The notes beneath the pieces are model-generated. The model saw nothing but the letters and a program-made list of their open reading frames with translations, had not been told where the DNA came from and did not search any database. Positions 45,097-56,748 of a DNA stretch of 64,000 nucleotides are shown here, in pieces. The stretch comes from Roridomyces roridus (Eukaryota > Basidiomycota > Agaricomycetes > Agaricales > Mycenaceae): assembly GCA_029378245.1 (NCBI GenBank), contig JARKIF010000018.1:682001-746000 (forward strand), written 5' to 3'. The number at the start of each line of letters is the position of its first letter. Position 1 is the stretch's first letter. A program made the position numbers and the translations under genes.

Positions 45097-45935
45097 ATGG
45101 CGCCCACTCTCCCAACGTCGAACGAACAGTCCTTCCGAGCCAATCTCTCCCAATTCCGCTGGGCTCGAGGCGCAACTGAGCCCCAACCACCACCAGTCCA
45201 GCCAGCTGGCAATACATTCTCGCGTTTCTACAATGCCGTGGCAGGAGACTCCATCCCTCCGCGCTCCAGCGAACGCTCAAACGAGGAGGAGGCTTGGTTC
45301 GCACTCTCCAGATGGGAGCGGTGCGTCTACAAGCTACTACTGGGTGGATTATCTCTGAAACCCGTGAATAAGATTATTGGGTTTTGGTGGATGCCTCATT
45401 GGAGCAGCCGTCTGTTTCCTCGTCGCGTTCCTGACGCTGCCGTTCTTCCTCATTCCTGGCCGGTGCGTCGCCTCTTTTTGTTCCCGCATCTTTCCTTTGA
45501 CACTCCCATCCAGTCCCAGGAAATTCGCCCTCTCCTTCAGCTTGGGAAGCATGCTGGTCATGTTTGGGTGCGGCCTATTCCTTCCTTCCTTCCAGTCAAT
45601 GTCCAACTTTCTGCAGGTTCTCCGTACTCGTTGGGCCATTAAATCACATCAAGCACCTCATGACCGCCGAACGACTCCCCTTCACCGTCGTCTACTTCTC
45701 CAGCTTGGGACTTACGCTTTATTTCGCTCTTGGGCTGCAATCTTACTTTGGTTCCATCGTCTGCTCCGTCGTGCAGGTATAAACGCGCTCTCTCGGCAAA
45801 ACCAAACCTCTGACACTCCTCTAGATTCTCGCCCTCGTTTCCTACATCCTTGCCTACTTTCCCGGTGGCACCACGACGCTGCGGCTCGCAGGCAGCACTG
45901 CAATCCGCGGTGCCAGCAGCTTCTTGCCACGGTAA
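45097..45935 (+). CDS. SFT2: SFT2-family Golgi transport protein
   Basis: Multi-exon gene starting MAPTLPTSNEQSFRANLSQF. A cytosolic N-terminus (NTFSRFYNAVAGDSIPP, EEEAWFALSRWER) precedes four closely spaced transmembrane helices: FGGCLIGAAVCFLVAFLTL; KFALSFSLGSMLVMFG with CGLFLPS; RLPFTVVYFSSLGLTLYFA; and ILALVSYILAYFPGGT. Between helices 2 and 3 is GPLNHIKHLMTAERLPF, the family's G-P-x-x-H signature. The end is GASSFLPR. SFT2 proteins are Golgi membrane proteins acting in endosome-to-Golgi vesicle fusion with Sed5. It converges on NUP192 with 88 bp between stops. Confidence 0.9.
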
Positions 45936-46023
45936 CACGACGACTAATTGCTTATTTATCCATGTACACGTACCCAATGGAATCTTCCTTTCACGGACTA
46001 AATATTTTAGACAACACAAAAAG

Positions 46024-49000
46024 CTACCCTTGCATGCCCTCGCTGTCGCTGTCGAGAATCCCCGCACTGTCGCGCAGCCGCCGACCCATGATCTCCACAT
46101 ACCCCGCACTCGCACGTAACCACGACTCACCACCACCCGCGCCTAAATCAAGGCTCGCAAGCCGCATTAGCGCAGGTGCCAGCCGCTGCGCAACGCCTTC
46201 CCGGAACGCCTCAGGCTCCGGTGGCGCAAGGAATCTCAACGCACTTGCAGGGTTCGCCACAGGCTTGGCACCCACATCGGCGTAATACACCAGATGCCGC
46301 CACAATAACAGGAGCAGCATCTCCAAAGTCCCCAACAGAGTCCTAGCAGCCGCCTGCGCCGTTTTTCTCTCACTCGCAAGCGCCCTACACACGAGTGCTC
46401 GCTTTTGTCCAATCTCTAATCCTCGCAAAAACGCGGGATCAGCGTCGGGCAGCAACTCTGTGATGTTTTCCACGCCAACATGCTCCTTGGCAGCCAATTC
46501 GGCTGACAAGTCCGCAATCTGAGAAAGCGTGTGTGAGAGATCGCCACACAGCGCCTGCAGCGCGTCAAGCGCATCACCGACTGTCGGGATCGTCGCCAGG
46601 AAATGACTTTGCGACGACATCCCTCGGTCATGGTCATGTCGAGGTGTGGCAGTAACGGGCGAAAGAACGGGCGTGATTTCAGGTTCTGTGTCGCACATGA
46701 GCGTCAACGAGCATGGATGAGAGAAAAAGTGAATCACCAGTGAAATCGCTCGCGGCGCCAATGTACTCGATAACACTCTTCCGAATCATGCGCTCCATTT
46801 CGCGCTTGCTCGTGTCGAATTTTGTCTCCGAACGGTACCCTGTTCGCCATTTAAATGATTGCAGCAGATGTAAATGGATGTCAACGTACCGAGCGCTAAC
46901 GTACTGGCGCTGAGTATCTCTGCGTCCGTTTGGGGCGTGACTTCCGTTAGCCAGCGTGCGCTGCCGAGACTCTGGGTGGCAAGGGCAAGCACAGCAGCGT
47001 GAATGGCGCCAAAACCCGAGTGTGGCGAGAGCTGCGATAGATAATCCGTCAGAGTAGGGAATATAAAAGTAGATAATGAATACCAATTCGGACTTTGGTA
47101 CATTCGGCAGCACGCCAGTACACAGCGATATGAGCAGATGCATTTCCTCAACGAACGCAAGAGGAATCTGATCAGTGTCATTTTTGAGTAGGATGACAAT
47201 CGTGGCGCTGTGGCTAGACAAAAAGTCGAGCGCCTGAAAGTCACATGAGCGATATGCAGAAAAGAAACAGAGGATATCTACCTGGTTTGTCACAGTAGCA
47301 TGCTTCGTGCCCAAAGTCGCCAGCATCCCATCCACCAACTGCAAAGCAGGCATGAACAGTTGATGATATCGTTGGATCGCAGAAGGCAAGAAACTGTCAT
47401 AGTCTAAACAATAAGTATCATTCAATGCCAGGCGGATGGCTTACTCACCCATGAACGACTGATCGGCTTCTGGCCGGGCATCCAGATAGTCGCACTGGGA
47501 CAATATCGGGATGAGCTGCGCCTCCAACAACCGCTCAGCACCCAGCCGTGTCTGTGCCATCCGCACAAAGAGAGACATTTTGGCTTCGTACACGTACAAT
47601 GGATTCAGGTCGTCTGCAAACGCTGTTAGTGATATTCGAGGTTCATAAACATGTGTCAACACACCTGGATCAGGCTTGAGCACCGACTGCAAACGCAAAT
47701 CCGACTCCTTGATACCGCGCACAAAGTTGGTGAGAATACCATGGCGCACCAGCGCCGTAAGCACGACATGCTGCTTCTCGAGACCCGAAAGCTGGGTCAA
47801 CGAATCCAAGAGCATGAATGCGATCGTTTTCCAGACCTCCGATCCGTCAATAGCGTCTCGCGAAATGGTAGCAACCAACCGCTCCGCGACGCTCTTGATC
47901 AAAGAAAGACTTCCAAGCTCGAGTGACGCGCCAGTCGATTGAGTGCGGCCAACGGGGACCAGGGCCTGAGACTCGCCGAACAAAAAGTCATCGCGATTGG
48001 TAGATGTGGCCAATGACACAGCGAGCGAAGGTGCTTTGGGCTCGCCAGCGTCGGCAGAAGGCGCAATCAAGTGCACGTAGTTTATCAACGCAGCGTAAAG
48101 ATTGCCGCGGACGAGCTCGACCCGGTTATTGTCGAGTATGCACTCCAATACGTTCCGCAATATAGCGTACAACCGTTCCGCCGGCAGTGATCCCGCCTCC
48201 GCGTCTCCGCTCGCTGTTTGTACGAGAATCTGGTGCCGGCGATCTTCTCGCAATTTCGTCACCGAGGAAAGCACGGCCTCGGAAAGAAGAACCGCACTCG
48301 ATTCCTGGATATCCTCGGAGCGCAATACAGTCGGAAGGACATGCAGCAAGTCGAAGAGCACGTTCTCGCGGTGGTCGTGTGGCAGTCGAGTAAAGCACTT
48401 GGTCAGTGTCATATCCAGCAGTCGCTTCCAAGACTCGTAGCCGATGGACTTGGCATGGGCCACTTCCCGACGATGATTCTCCACAGCGCAGCTCTCCAAG
48501 ATGTACGAGACTTCGCGGGTCAGTTGCGTTTCCTGGGCGGAGGATACGATGCCGTTTTGAGCATTTAGCAACTTGCGGGCAGCGATGAGAAGCGCAAGCA
48601 GTGCCGTGCGGTCAATAATCTCACACCCGTTAGTGTCCTTGCGGACACACGAATGTAGATTCAACTGGCTCAAATATTGCACCTCGCAGGGTTGCACATT
48701 TATCTGATCCGCCCAATCAAACGCCAGAGACTGCACAAACTCGATAATCCGCAGATTGGATTGCCCGACCTCCTGGAAGGTATCGTACACGTTCTTGTTG
48801 TTGCTCCCAAACAAGATATCGAGCAGCTCAGCAACACCTTTGAAGTGCCCTTTGCTGGTCAACACGTGCAGATCAAGAGCTGCAAGATCGAAGATCCAGG
48901 AGCGCAGGCGAAGGAAGGAGCTGAGAGCAGGGACATTGGTGTTGACGCGGGCTCCGTCAGGGTACTGGACCGTGATTCCATTCGGGTCCTCGGTGAATGG

Positions 49001-52000
49001 AACCTGCGAAGGAATGGCAGCAAGTTGGCGCGCGAAAAAGTCTTCGCGAGTTCGGAGATACCGCATCGTAAACTCCGACGTCCTGGAATGGGTGCAAAGC
49101 TGGTAGATGATGCGATATAGCAACTCTGCGAGCCCAGGAAGATTCACCAAGAGCGGATCAGAGTCTAGTTCGGACTCATTCTGCACGTCCAGCCTCGGGA
49201 CGCCTATATTCGCCAACTCGAGAATCACGTGGACGCATGTCCGGTGGGAACCGAGGGCATGCGGATCCTGGACAACTTGCTCGTTGTTGGTATTCCCAAA
49301 CAGGAAGAAATGCGCAATGTTGGGATAAGGACGGCCCGACTCGGTATTCTTGATGAAAAGCTGGAGCACCTCTAGCCGGATCGCTTGTTGCAGTGCAGGC
49401 TGGTCCAAACCGACATCTTCGTCCGGCGCACCCGCACCGGTCGATCGTTCAGCGACAGTTTCTGCGAGTTGGACGCCTGTCCCTGATTCAGAGCTAAGAA
49501 TCCGGATGAACCCTATTCGACAGTCAGTGATTAGACATTTAACAAAAAAAAATTGATTGCTCACCAGCCATGACACGATCCGATTCCTCGCTACGCTGAA
49601 TTAAGGTGTACAAGCTCGAAAACGCGGTAGAGCAAGAGAGGACGGAGAGGATCTTGACAGAAAGAAGAACCAACTCGGGATGGCTCGGGAACGATACATA
49701 CGCAGCCAGTGCCGGAGCATATTGCGGACTATACGACAACGCTTGGTCCAATTTCGTGAAATGGGTGCGAGGGTGCAGTGTGCCGGTCAGCAAAGCGTTG
49801 GACTCGGATTCGTGTAGAAGAGGGAGGAGAACGTCGAGGAAGATATCTTGGATCTCCAGGACGCGGAGAATGATCCTCAGCACCCGGGTGATAGTCCGTC
49901 CAAAGTACAGTTCTTCCTCTGCCAACCCCTTCTCAAAGCCCGCCAGCCCCTCCACCACGTAAGTCAGGATGCTGTTCTGCAACGGCGAACTTGTCAGCAG
50001 CCTCTTCATAATATCGTAACCAGGGTGCAGGAGCAGGCTGTGAAGCGTCTCGCCCTTGAGCTGAGCTTCGTCCATCCCTCTCACAAGCCCCTCCAGATCG
50101 AAACTCGCCAGCGCACGCTCGATGAAGCAAAGGCAAAGATCATTGGTCTCCCAGCGATCAGAGGGCTGCAAGTACTCGCGATTCGGAATATTCGCAAAGA
50201 CGTTGTCGATCACAAAGGTGACGAACGGAGCGATGCCCCCATTCCGATACGACTGACCCAGATTGTCGGGAATCGTGTTGATGCTGGGCGCGTCGATCAC
50301 GTGCTCCCGTAATGGGATGCGTTTGGGCGTGTGGATCAGGGTGCTGAGCAGCCGAAGGAATGGTATCGTCGAGGGATACATCCGGTGCGCCGCCTCGATC
50401 TCGTCCAGCTCCATCTCAACGCCCTTGACCGGTGGCAAAGCCCCGCCAAATCCGCTAGCACTGCGGACATTGATCACCTCGTGCCGCTCCATCAGACTCC
50501 ACACAGCCCTGCAAATCTCCAGTCCCTGTCCACTCGCGCCAGGCTGGCAGAACGCAGCCAAGGTGTTGAATATGGCGCCCTTGAGCTCGAGAGGGACCCC
50601 GAGTGGAATCAAGGCCAAGAGCGTCGGAATCGCGCGGTACTGTCCGTGGGAGGAGATCGCGCCGCGGACAGCCACAGAGTGCGCGACGACGGTCGAGAGG
50701 AGGTTCAAGAAGGACTGTGCGAGGAGCACTTCTTTAGGCCCGATAGTGATGACTGTCGAGGGTGGAGGTGGCGGAGGCGGATGATTGAAACTCGACATGC
50801 CCAGACTCATGCCACTGTTACCAAACGTCGTTTGAGCAGGTTGGCTAGCCCGCGCGCCGACGTTGTTGCTGCTACTGGCAGCCCACGAGTCCAAAAGCGA
50901 AAAGACGACGCTCCACGAAACCGCAGGGCCTCCAGCCGAGGACGAAGGCAAAGAGCTTCCGGGGATCACTTCTCCAGTCCCGCGCACCATAAAGTTATAT
51001 GCCAGCTCGCTACACATCTGCCCGTTCGCGAGCCCAGCAAGCATGTCATACAACGCCATCGCCATGAGCACGTCGTGCACCTGCGTCGACCACACCGCCC
51101 ACTGAAGAAACGCTGGCAGCCTGCCCATCGTGTTTTCAGTGTACTGCAGATACCGGATGGATTCCGAGTCACCGCCGTGCGGGGTGGAGCCCCAGAACTG
51201 CAATGCGCGCTCGGGAGGGAGCACGGAATACAGGAGACCAATGAACGAGTACAGCATGGCAATGTCGCTTCTTGGGGAGGCTGCAGGCCGTTCGGCTTCA
51301 GATTGAAAGCGGGTCGGGGCAGCACGGCGGTCCGTCCGGGCCGAGGCAAGAACGAGGTCTTCCTGCCTCTGCTTGATCTTTCGGAGTTCAGAGGATGCGT
51401 GGGTGATCAGAGAGCGAACGAGGATCTCGAACGCCGAGAAGACGACAGGGATAAAGTCTTCGGAGGGTGCCTCCCGTAGCTCTTGCTGCTCAGCCGACAG
51501 GGTGAGCGTGTTTGCAAAAGAGGCGGCGGGAGCGCTGCCATTCTTTCTCCTGAGCTGCAGCACGACGAGCGCGAGGTACGAGAAGGAGTCGCCCTGGACG
51601 GCATTCCAGACCTGGGTCTCCAGTTCCTCGGTCTTGAAACCGCTACGATGCTCGAGCTGAGGGTTGCGATGCCGAGCGTCGGTGAGGAAGAGGGTCCATT
51701 TCAGCAAAACGGTGGCCTTGAGCCCAGGTTCCTTCCACTCGGTGGACGGTGCCAGCTTTTTGGTCATGTATGTGATCATGTCACTATTCGTTGTCATCTG
51801 TGCGCGAACTTGACCCCCGGGCGTCGACGGGTCAACGGGGTCGAATGCAGCGAGGGCGGATGCCAAAAGGTAAAAGGTCATGGACTGGTTGGGAGTCGTG
51901 GATAGCCAGTCAATAATGACTTTGATTTCGTTGGGGGAAAGATGACCGAGGCGCGCAATAATGGAGAGGCATGTGGCGAGAGACCGCCGTTCGTATTTGA

Positions 52001-52774
52001 GCGACTCGTATCGCGAGTTGAGAATGTCGTAGCCCAAGGAAGGGACAGTGCCTGCTGCTCTGCTGTTATTCACAAAGTAAGCAGAGAAGGATAGTGACAC
52101 ACCTTGAGCCGACGGCGCAACAGTGTCAGTACGAGCGCCTTTCCTCGCTGCGTCGGCCTTGGCGACTGCATTCCCCAAATTTTGTATTTCCCTAACAATC
52201 CGGTGCGCAAGCGTGACCTCCGTGCCTTGCTGCGACCCTGGGGGTGGAATGAGGTCCAATGATGCGAAGCGTTGTAGTCTGGAGAGGGTTGACGCCTTCT
52301 CCGTGGATTCAGTGGCCACCTCTGCAGCCTCAAATATATAACCTAAACAATCCGCGAGATGGCGGCGTCGCTGGTGAAACTCGGCGATGCTGAGTTCAAT
52401 GCAGTCGACGGGGCTGACGTTCGGGTTCTCTGCCGTGACCGCGTGTAGAATCCCGGCAACGTAGCGCTCGGAGCACTCGAGTTGTTGGGAGAGGAATATG
52501 GCTTGACGCGCAAAGTCGGCATTCACGACCGCTTGCTTGCCATTGATGACGGATTTTCCTGCGTGGATTCAGAAAGAAAATGCGAGAAGATGGACGGACA
52601 CGGACCTGATTCGAGCTCGCGTTGCTCTTGTGGATTTCTGGGCCCCACGTCGAATAGTTTCAAGAGGCAAGACTTGTGGGCAATGAGCTCATCAAAGAGT
52701 TCTTGCTCGGCGTTGTGGATGCCTCGGGTGATGGCGTTGAGGAGGACGACGCGGAGGCGGCCTATGCTCTCCAT
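46024..52774 (-). CDS. NUP192: Nucleoporin NUP192/NUP205, inner-ring scaffold
   Basis: The largest gene in the window, several exons, about 2,000 residues. The start MESIGRLRVVLLNAITRGIH is the first ATG; the open frame extends 14 codons further only through a non-ATG codon. Landmarks: ELFDELIAHKSCLLKLFDVG; FARQAIFLSQQLECSERYVA; RYESLKYERRSLATCLSII; GHLSPNEIKVIIDWL; MGRLPAFLQWAVWSTQVHDV; FLRLLSTLIHTPKRIPL; HPGYDIMKRLLTSSPLQNSI; and LLYRIIYQLCTHSRTSEFTM (family C-terminal superhelix). The end is DSAGILDSDSEGMQG. NUP192 is an alpha-solenoid that ties Nic96, Nup53 and the Nsp1 complex into the inner ring of the pore. Long antisense frames over it, such as 50331-51479, are shadows. Confidence 0.93.
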
Positions 52775-53273
52775 CGCTGAACGCGTCAAAAGCGCGTAGA
52801 TGCCAAGCAAAGACAAACTTGATCTGTATTACATCAGCACAAGGGCTCTCGCAAGCGAAATTGGACCTTTCAGCGCATTTCGCAAACCCGACGAACGACC
52901 CCGATATAGCTCCGATTCTACCCGCTAACGCCTTGCGTCAAACACTGTTCACTTTGGTCAATGCCCGCGGTGCCCGGTTTCCTGTCAATTTTGGCGACCC
53001 CATTCCCGACGATCCGTGTTCCTTCAAGTTGTGTTTCCCTCCTTCACCGCTCTTCACCGGCATCCGGAGACATTCCCTGTCATCCCAGGATGATGCCGCC
53101 CTGTTCTATACGTGAGTTGGCTAGAACTGATTGACCCTTAGCTCACTGTTCATTTGTTCCTAGTGCATCATCCGCATCACCGAAACGGCGCTGATGCATA
53201 GCACTGGCCTTTCTTCCGCTACTTTGACGTCGTCATCCCACGCTCTTTTATTCTTGGTCCTTATGCCCCTGGA
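52775..53273. promoter_or_regulatory. Divergent intergenic region, NUP192 and receptor-like gene
   Basis: About 500 bp between two start codons pointing away from each other. A plus-strand open frame at 52819-53115 has no ATG at its start and no recognisable similarity. It could be a 5' exon of the receptor-like gene, but I see no reason to accept it. Confidence 0.35.
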
Positions 53274-54993
53274 ATGTCCAGTCTGGTTATCGTCGACGAC
53301 CATTCCTCGCAAATCGCATACACTGGTTCATGGACGAGTGGAGGCGCTCAAAACAATTACGATCGCACGGCCTCGGGCTCTCGTACCCCAGGAGCCAACA
53401 TGACTTTTACATTTTCTGGTGAGTGGCAGCTTGGACCTAGCTGTCTGTTTTCTCAATCTCTCAAAGGCACCTCTGCTTCCATAGTGGGCTCCCTCGATGC
53501 CAATACTTCATGTTCTGCCTCTTTCTCCCTCGACGCGAACAGTACGGCATTCACCTCCCTCACCCTTCCGACTTTTGTAAATCACCAAACCTTCTGGACG
53601 TCTGCGCCCTTACCCGACGGTCCACACACATTAACCTATTCGCTCTCTTCATGTTCCTCGTCCAATGTCACCGGCTCCCTCTGGCTCGACTATATCCTGT
53701 ATGCGCCCTCCCCGAACGCGTCCACAGACAGCCTGGTCTACTTTCTAGACGACACGGATCCGCGTATAGCGTATTCCGGTAGCTGGACCGCGGAAACGGG
53801 GAGCGATGGTGACTTTCAGTCGACCACGCACGGCGGTCAGCCAGGCAGTTCGTTTCAGTTGGTCTTCGAAGGTGAGCCGAACTGTGGCCCTCACCGTCCT
53901 GTCATACAAACCAAAGCCAGGCATCTCCGTGTCGGTTCACGGTCGAATAGGAAACGACTCTGTCGGTACACCCACGGAGGCCTCCTTCGCCATAGACGGC
54001 GGCTCGCCCGGCGTCTTCTCCAAGCCATACCAGAACAGCATATCATATAATCAGCCTTTATTCCAGTCAGATCTCCTCGACTCGGGCCAGCACACCCTCG
54101 TCGTGACCGCCAAGTATCTATCCGCACCCGCTATTTCTTGCGTCATCTAACCGATACGTAGATCTGCCACGGCCTGGATCGACTATATACTTGTGCAGGG
54201 CGACACCTCGCCTGTCAGTACGGGATCAACACATCATTCCTCCAAACTTCCGAGCGGGGCAATCGCTGGTATTGGCGTCGGCGCCTTAATGCTAGCGCTG
54301 GGTGTCGCCTTGTCGGTCATCTTCCGGCACCGTTTATTTCAAGCGCGTTTCAGCAGGCGGCCACGGCGCGCCCCGCCGCGGCCTTCTACACGCCCACCGG
54401 ACATCAATATCGCCGCATCGACACCAACCTCTGTCTCATCACACCGTCTGCCATGTAAGAATAAGCCTGTCCGCCACCTCACACCCACTGACATCCCTCC
54501 AGGGCAATCAGAATCCATTTCGGAATCGCACAACTCCTATCCGCCAACACTGGCATCTGAGTTGGGCATTGGGGACTACGATAGCCACGAGGCCCTCCAC
54601 GCACATTCGTTCGCCTCCTCCGACCCCTTCGCAGCCTCGCCGCCCTTGTCACCCCGCCAAGGATCCTACGCGACCTCATCCTCCGGTGGCTCGCGTGTGC
54701 CCTTAATAGCTCCCCCACGACGAACGGAGCCTTCAAACGCCGGATCTTCTTCAGGGCACACACGGAGGATACCTAGCTTGGGTGGGGACGAGTCCGTAGG
54801 GGACGTCAAACGTCGTCAACAGCAGCCCGCCCCGGCTCCAGCTCCGGCTTACGACGACACTCTGATCTCCAATGGAGATGCCCAGTCAGGAACGTCCTCT
54901 GTGCGTCGTCCCCTGCCCGCCGTTCCACCACCTCGTACATTCCCTCCGACAGTCGACGACGAAGCGCCACCTGTGTATACGTACCGATTTTAG
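53274..54993 (+). CDS. Single-pass receptor-like membrane protein with two tandem beta-type domains
   Basis: Three or more exons. Two similar extracellular units each start with an Asp-rich, IAYxGSW-type strand (SSQIAYTGSWTSGGA, DPRIAYSGSWTAETGS) and end in WLDYILY or WIDYILVQG. Introns of about 50 nt join LVFEG to ISVSVHGRIG and VVTAK to SATAWIDYI in phase. A helix (AGIGVGALMLALGVALSVIF) is followed by RHRLFQARFSRRPRR, then a long cytosolic Ser/Pro-rich tail ending PPVYTYRF. This matches a basidiomycete family of single-TM proteins of unknown function. No signal peptide is apparent from the chosen ATG. Ligand and role unknown. Confidence 0.75.
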
Positions 54994-55157
54994 TGTCGGC
55001 TTGCTTAATGAAAAATGTACCATAGGCTCTTATAAGTAACTTATTCACTTCTTTCCAAAACGGACGCAACGTAGTGAGTGGGAGTCCCGGTGTCTTGGTC
55101 ACTATACGATAGGCTTGATTGTCTACCTATACAGGAATGGAGATACTCTTGTCCAAC

Positions 55158-56614
55158 TTAACCCACTGGGATGTACGTCTGAGTTGATTCATATAAGAAG
55201 CGACTCTCGGTCGCCACCAACTCGGATAATGCCACATGCACTGCGGGATCCAAGCCACATTTGCTGCCCGGGAAAGCATGAATGTGCAGGTGAAATGCCG
55301 TCGGCTTGTCCAGGGCGGCCAATCTCGTCAACCTGGAGGTGACAAAGTCCACCAGCAGCCTCTGCTCGAACATGAACCTCGTCACACAGACAAAGTGAGA
55401 CAACCGCGGCACCAAGCAATCACCCAGTGCGGTGCCCGCCATGGCCCGGACAAAACTGTCCGTGACGAGCGGCTGGGCCGCTACAATCGGCGGCGCATCA
55501 CCCACTTCAAGGTGTTCGATTGCCTCGAGCACAGATAAAATCTCCAAGAGATCTCGTTCCGCTATGCGGACCTCAGCCAAATTCAACATTGTGAGGCAGC
55601 GACCAAGAGTGGAGCGCCTACACAAAGCGAGAAATTGGACGTGTAAGGTGGATGGCCAGTCCAGAATAACGTGGGGGTAGCAGTGACAGCCCAGGACCAT
55701 CTGGAGGAGTGTCGAGACAGTAAGGCTGGCGAAAATTTGAATCAATGCCGAAGATGCATGATCCGCAAGGAAGGGCTGCGTTGTTCGGCACACAAGGCTG
55801 GAGATGGGGGAAGAAATGGGCGGTAGATGAAATGGGGGAATATGATCCAATTTGAGAATTCGGTGGTCGAGGTCGAGACCCATCTCCACGTCCGCTCCCG
55901 GCGGTAGGTGAGCCAGCAAGGATAGCCCATCGCGGAATTCATTCGGAAACATCATCGCGAGACAGCCGAAGAATTTCAACTGTTTCCGGTCCAAGATTTG
56001 GCGCACGGAATCCGAATTGACCAGCGGTGCAGCGAGCCAAAGACACTCCAAGTGCGGAGCAGCCCCAAAGAAATCTATTGGAGTATCCGGGGAGGACCCG
56101 AAGCGCGTCTCCACGTCCAACACGAGCTTTTTGAGATGTGGTACTTTGCCCCGAAGAATCGAGGTGTCGAAGCCTCTGAGGCAGCATCTCGAAAGGGACA
56201 CGGTCTCCCACCGATGTGAATGCTCTGCCAGCAAATGGAAGATATGAGGATGGAGAGATTGGGATTCATACTTGCACTGAAACGAAATCGAGAGCAGAGC
56301 AGAACCGCTACGGTCCAGGCGATCCGTCACCAGCCGGATTGACTTTTCCAGAGCTACCTCAGTCATCCCATGGAGCTCTATATTGGCCCACAATAGAGGA
56401 GTTTTGAAGGCGATTTCGTGCCATCGAGAGCACACCCTGGACAGCAGAAGGAGAGGAGCATTCGCAAGACGCTCGAGCTCCGTCTGTAGTTCTGGAGCTG
56501 GACTTCCAGCAGGTGGCCAAAATTCCGGGATGCTTGCAGTGACGGTCAGATCGAGAATGCAGATATGATTTCAGCAGGAAGGAAGTGGATATCCTTGGTA
56601 GGTGGGGAACTCAT
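55158..56614 (-). pseudogene. F-box protein, paralog 3, with one-base frameshift
   Basis: Close relative of paralogs 1 and 2. The ATG at 56614 starts MSSPPTKDIHFLPAEIIS, matching the others. Then GACAT in paralog 2 is GCAT here (about 56560), a single-base loss that leads to a TGA four codons on. In the shifted frame the rest is open and intact for over 430 codons: SRVCSRWHEIAFKTPLLWAN, RWETVSLSRCCLRGFDTSIL, HLKKLVLDVETRFGSS, LLQMVLGCHCYPHVILDW, ending FLYESTQTYIPVG. The undamaged remainder suggests a recent lesion or an assembly error. Confidence 0.8.
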
Positions 56615-56748
56615 ACGTCAGAAAGTCGGTGGTTGCTGAAGTTGAGGCTGACAGGGGCATGGCTGTGCAATGCATTTGATTCTCCGAGTCTCCTCCCGAG
56701 CTTACGGCGCATAATCCAAGTGCCACCGATTTTACTTTTACAAGCAGC

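Noticed and set aside
50331..51479. 382-codon plus-strand open frame
   Set aside because: Lies wholly antisense to the strongly supported NUP192 coding sequence and has no family similarity.
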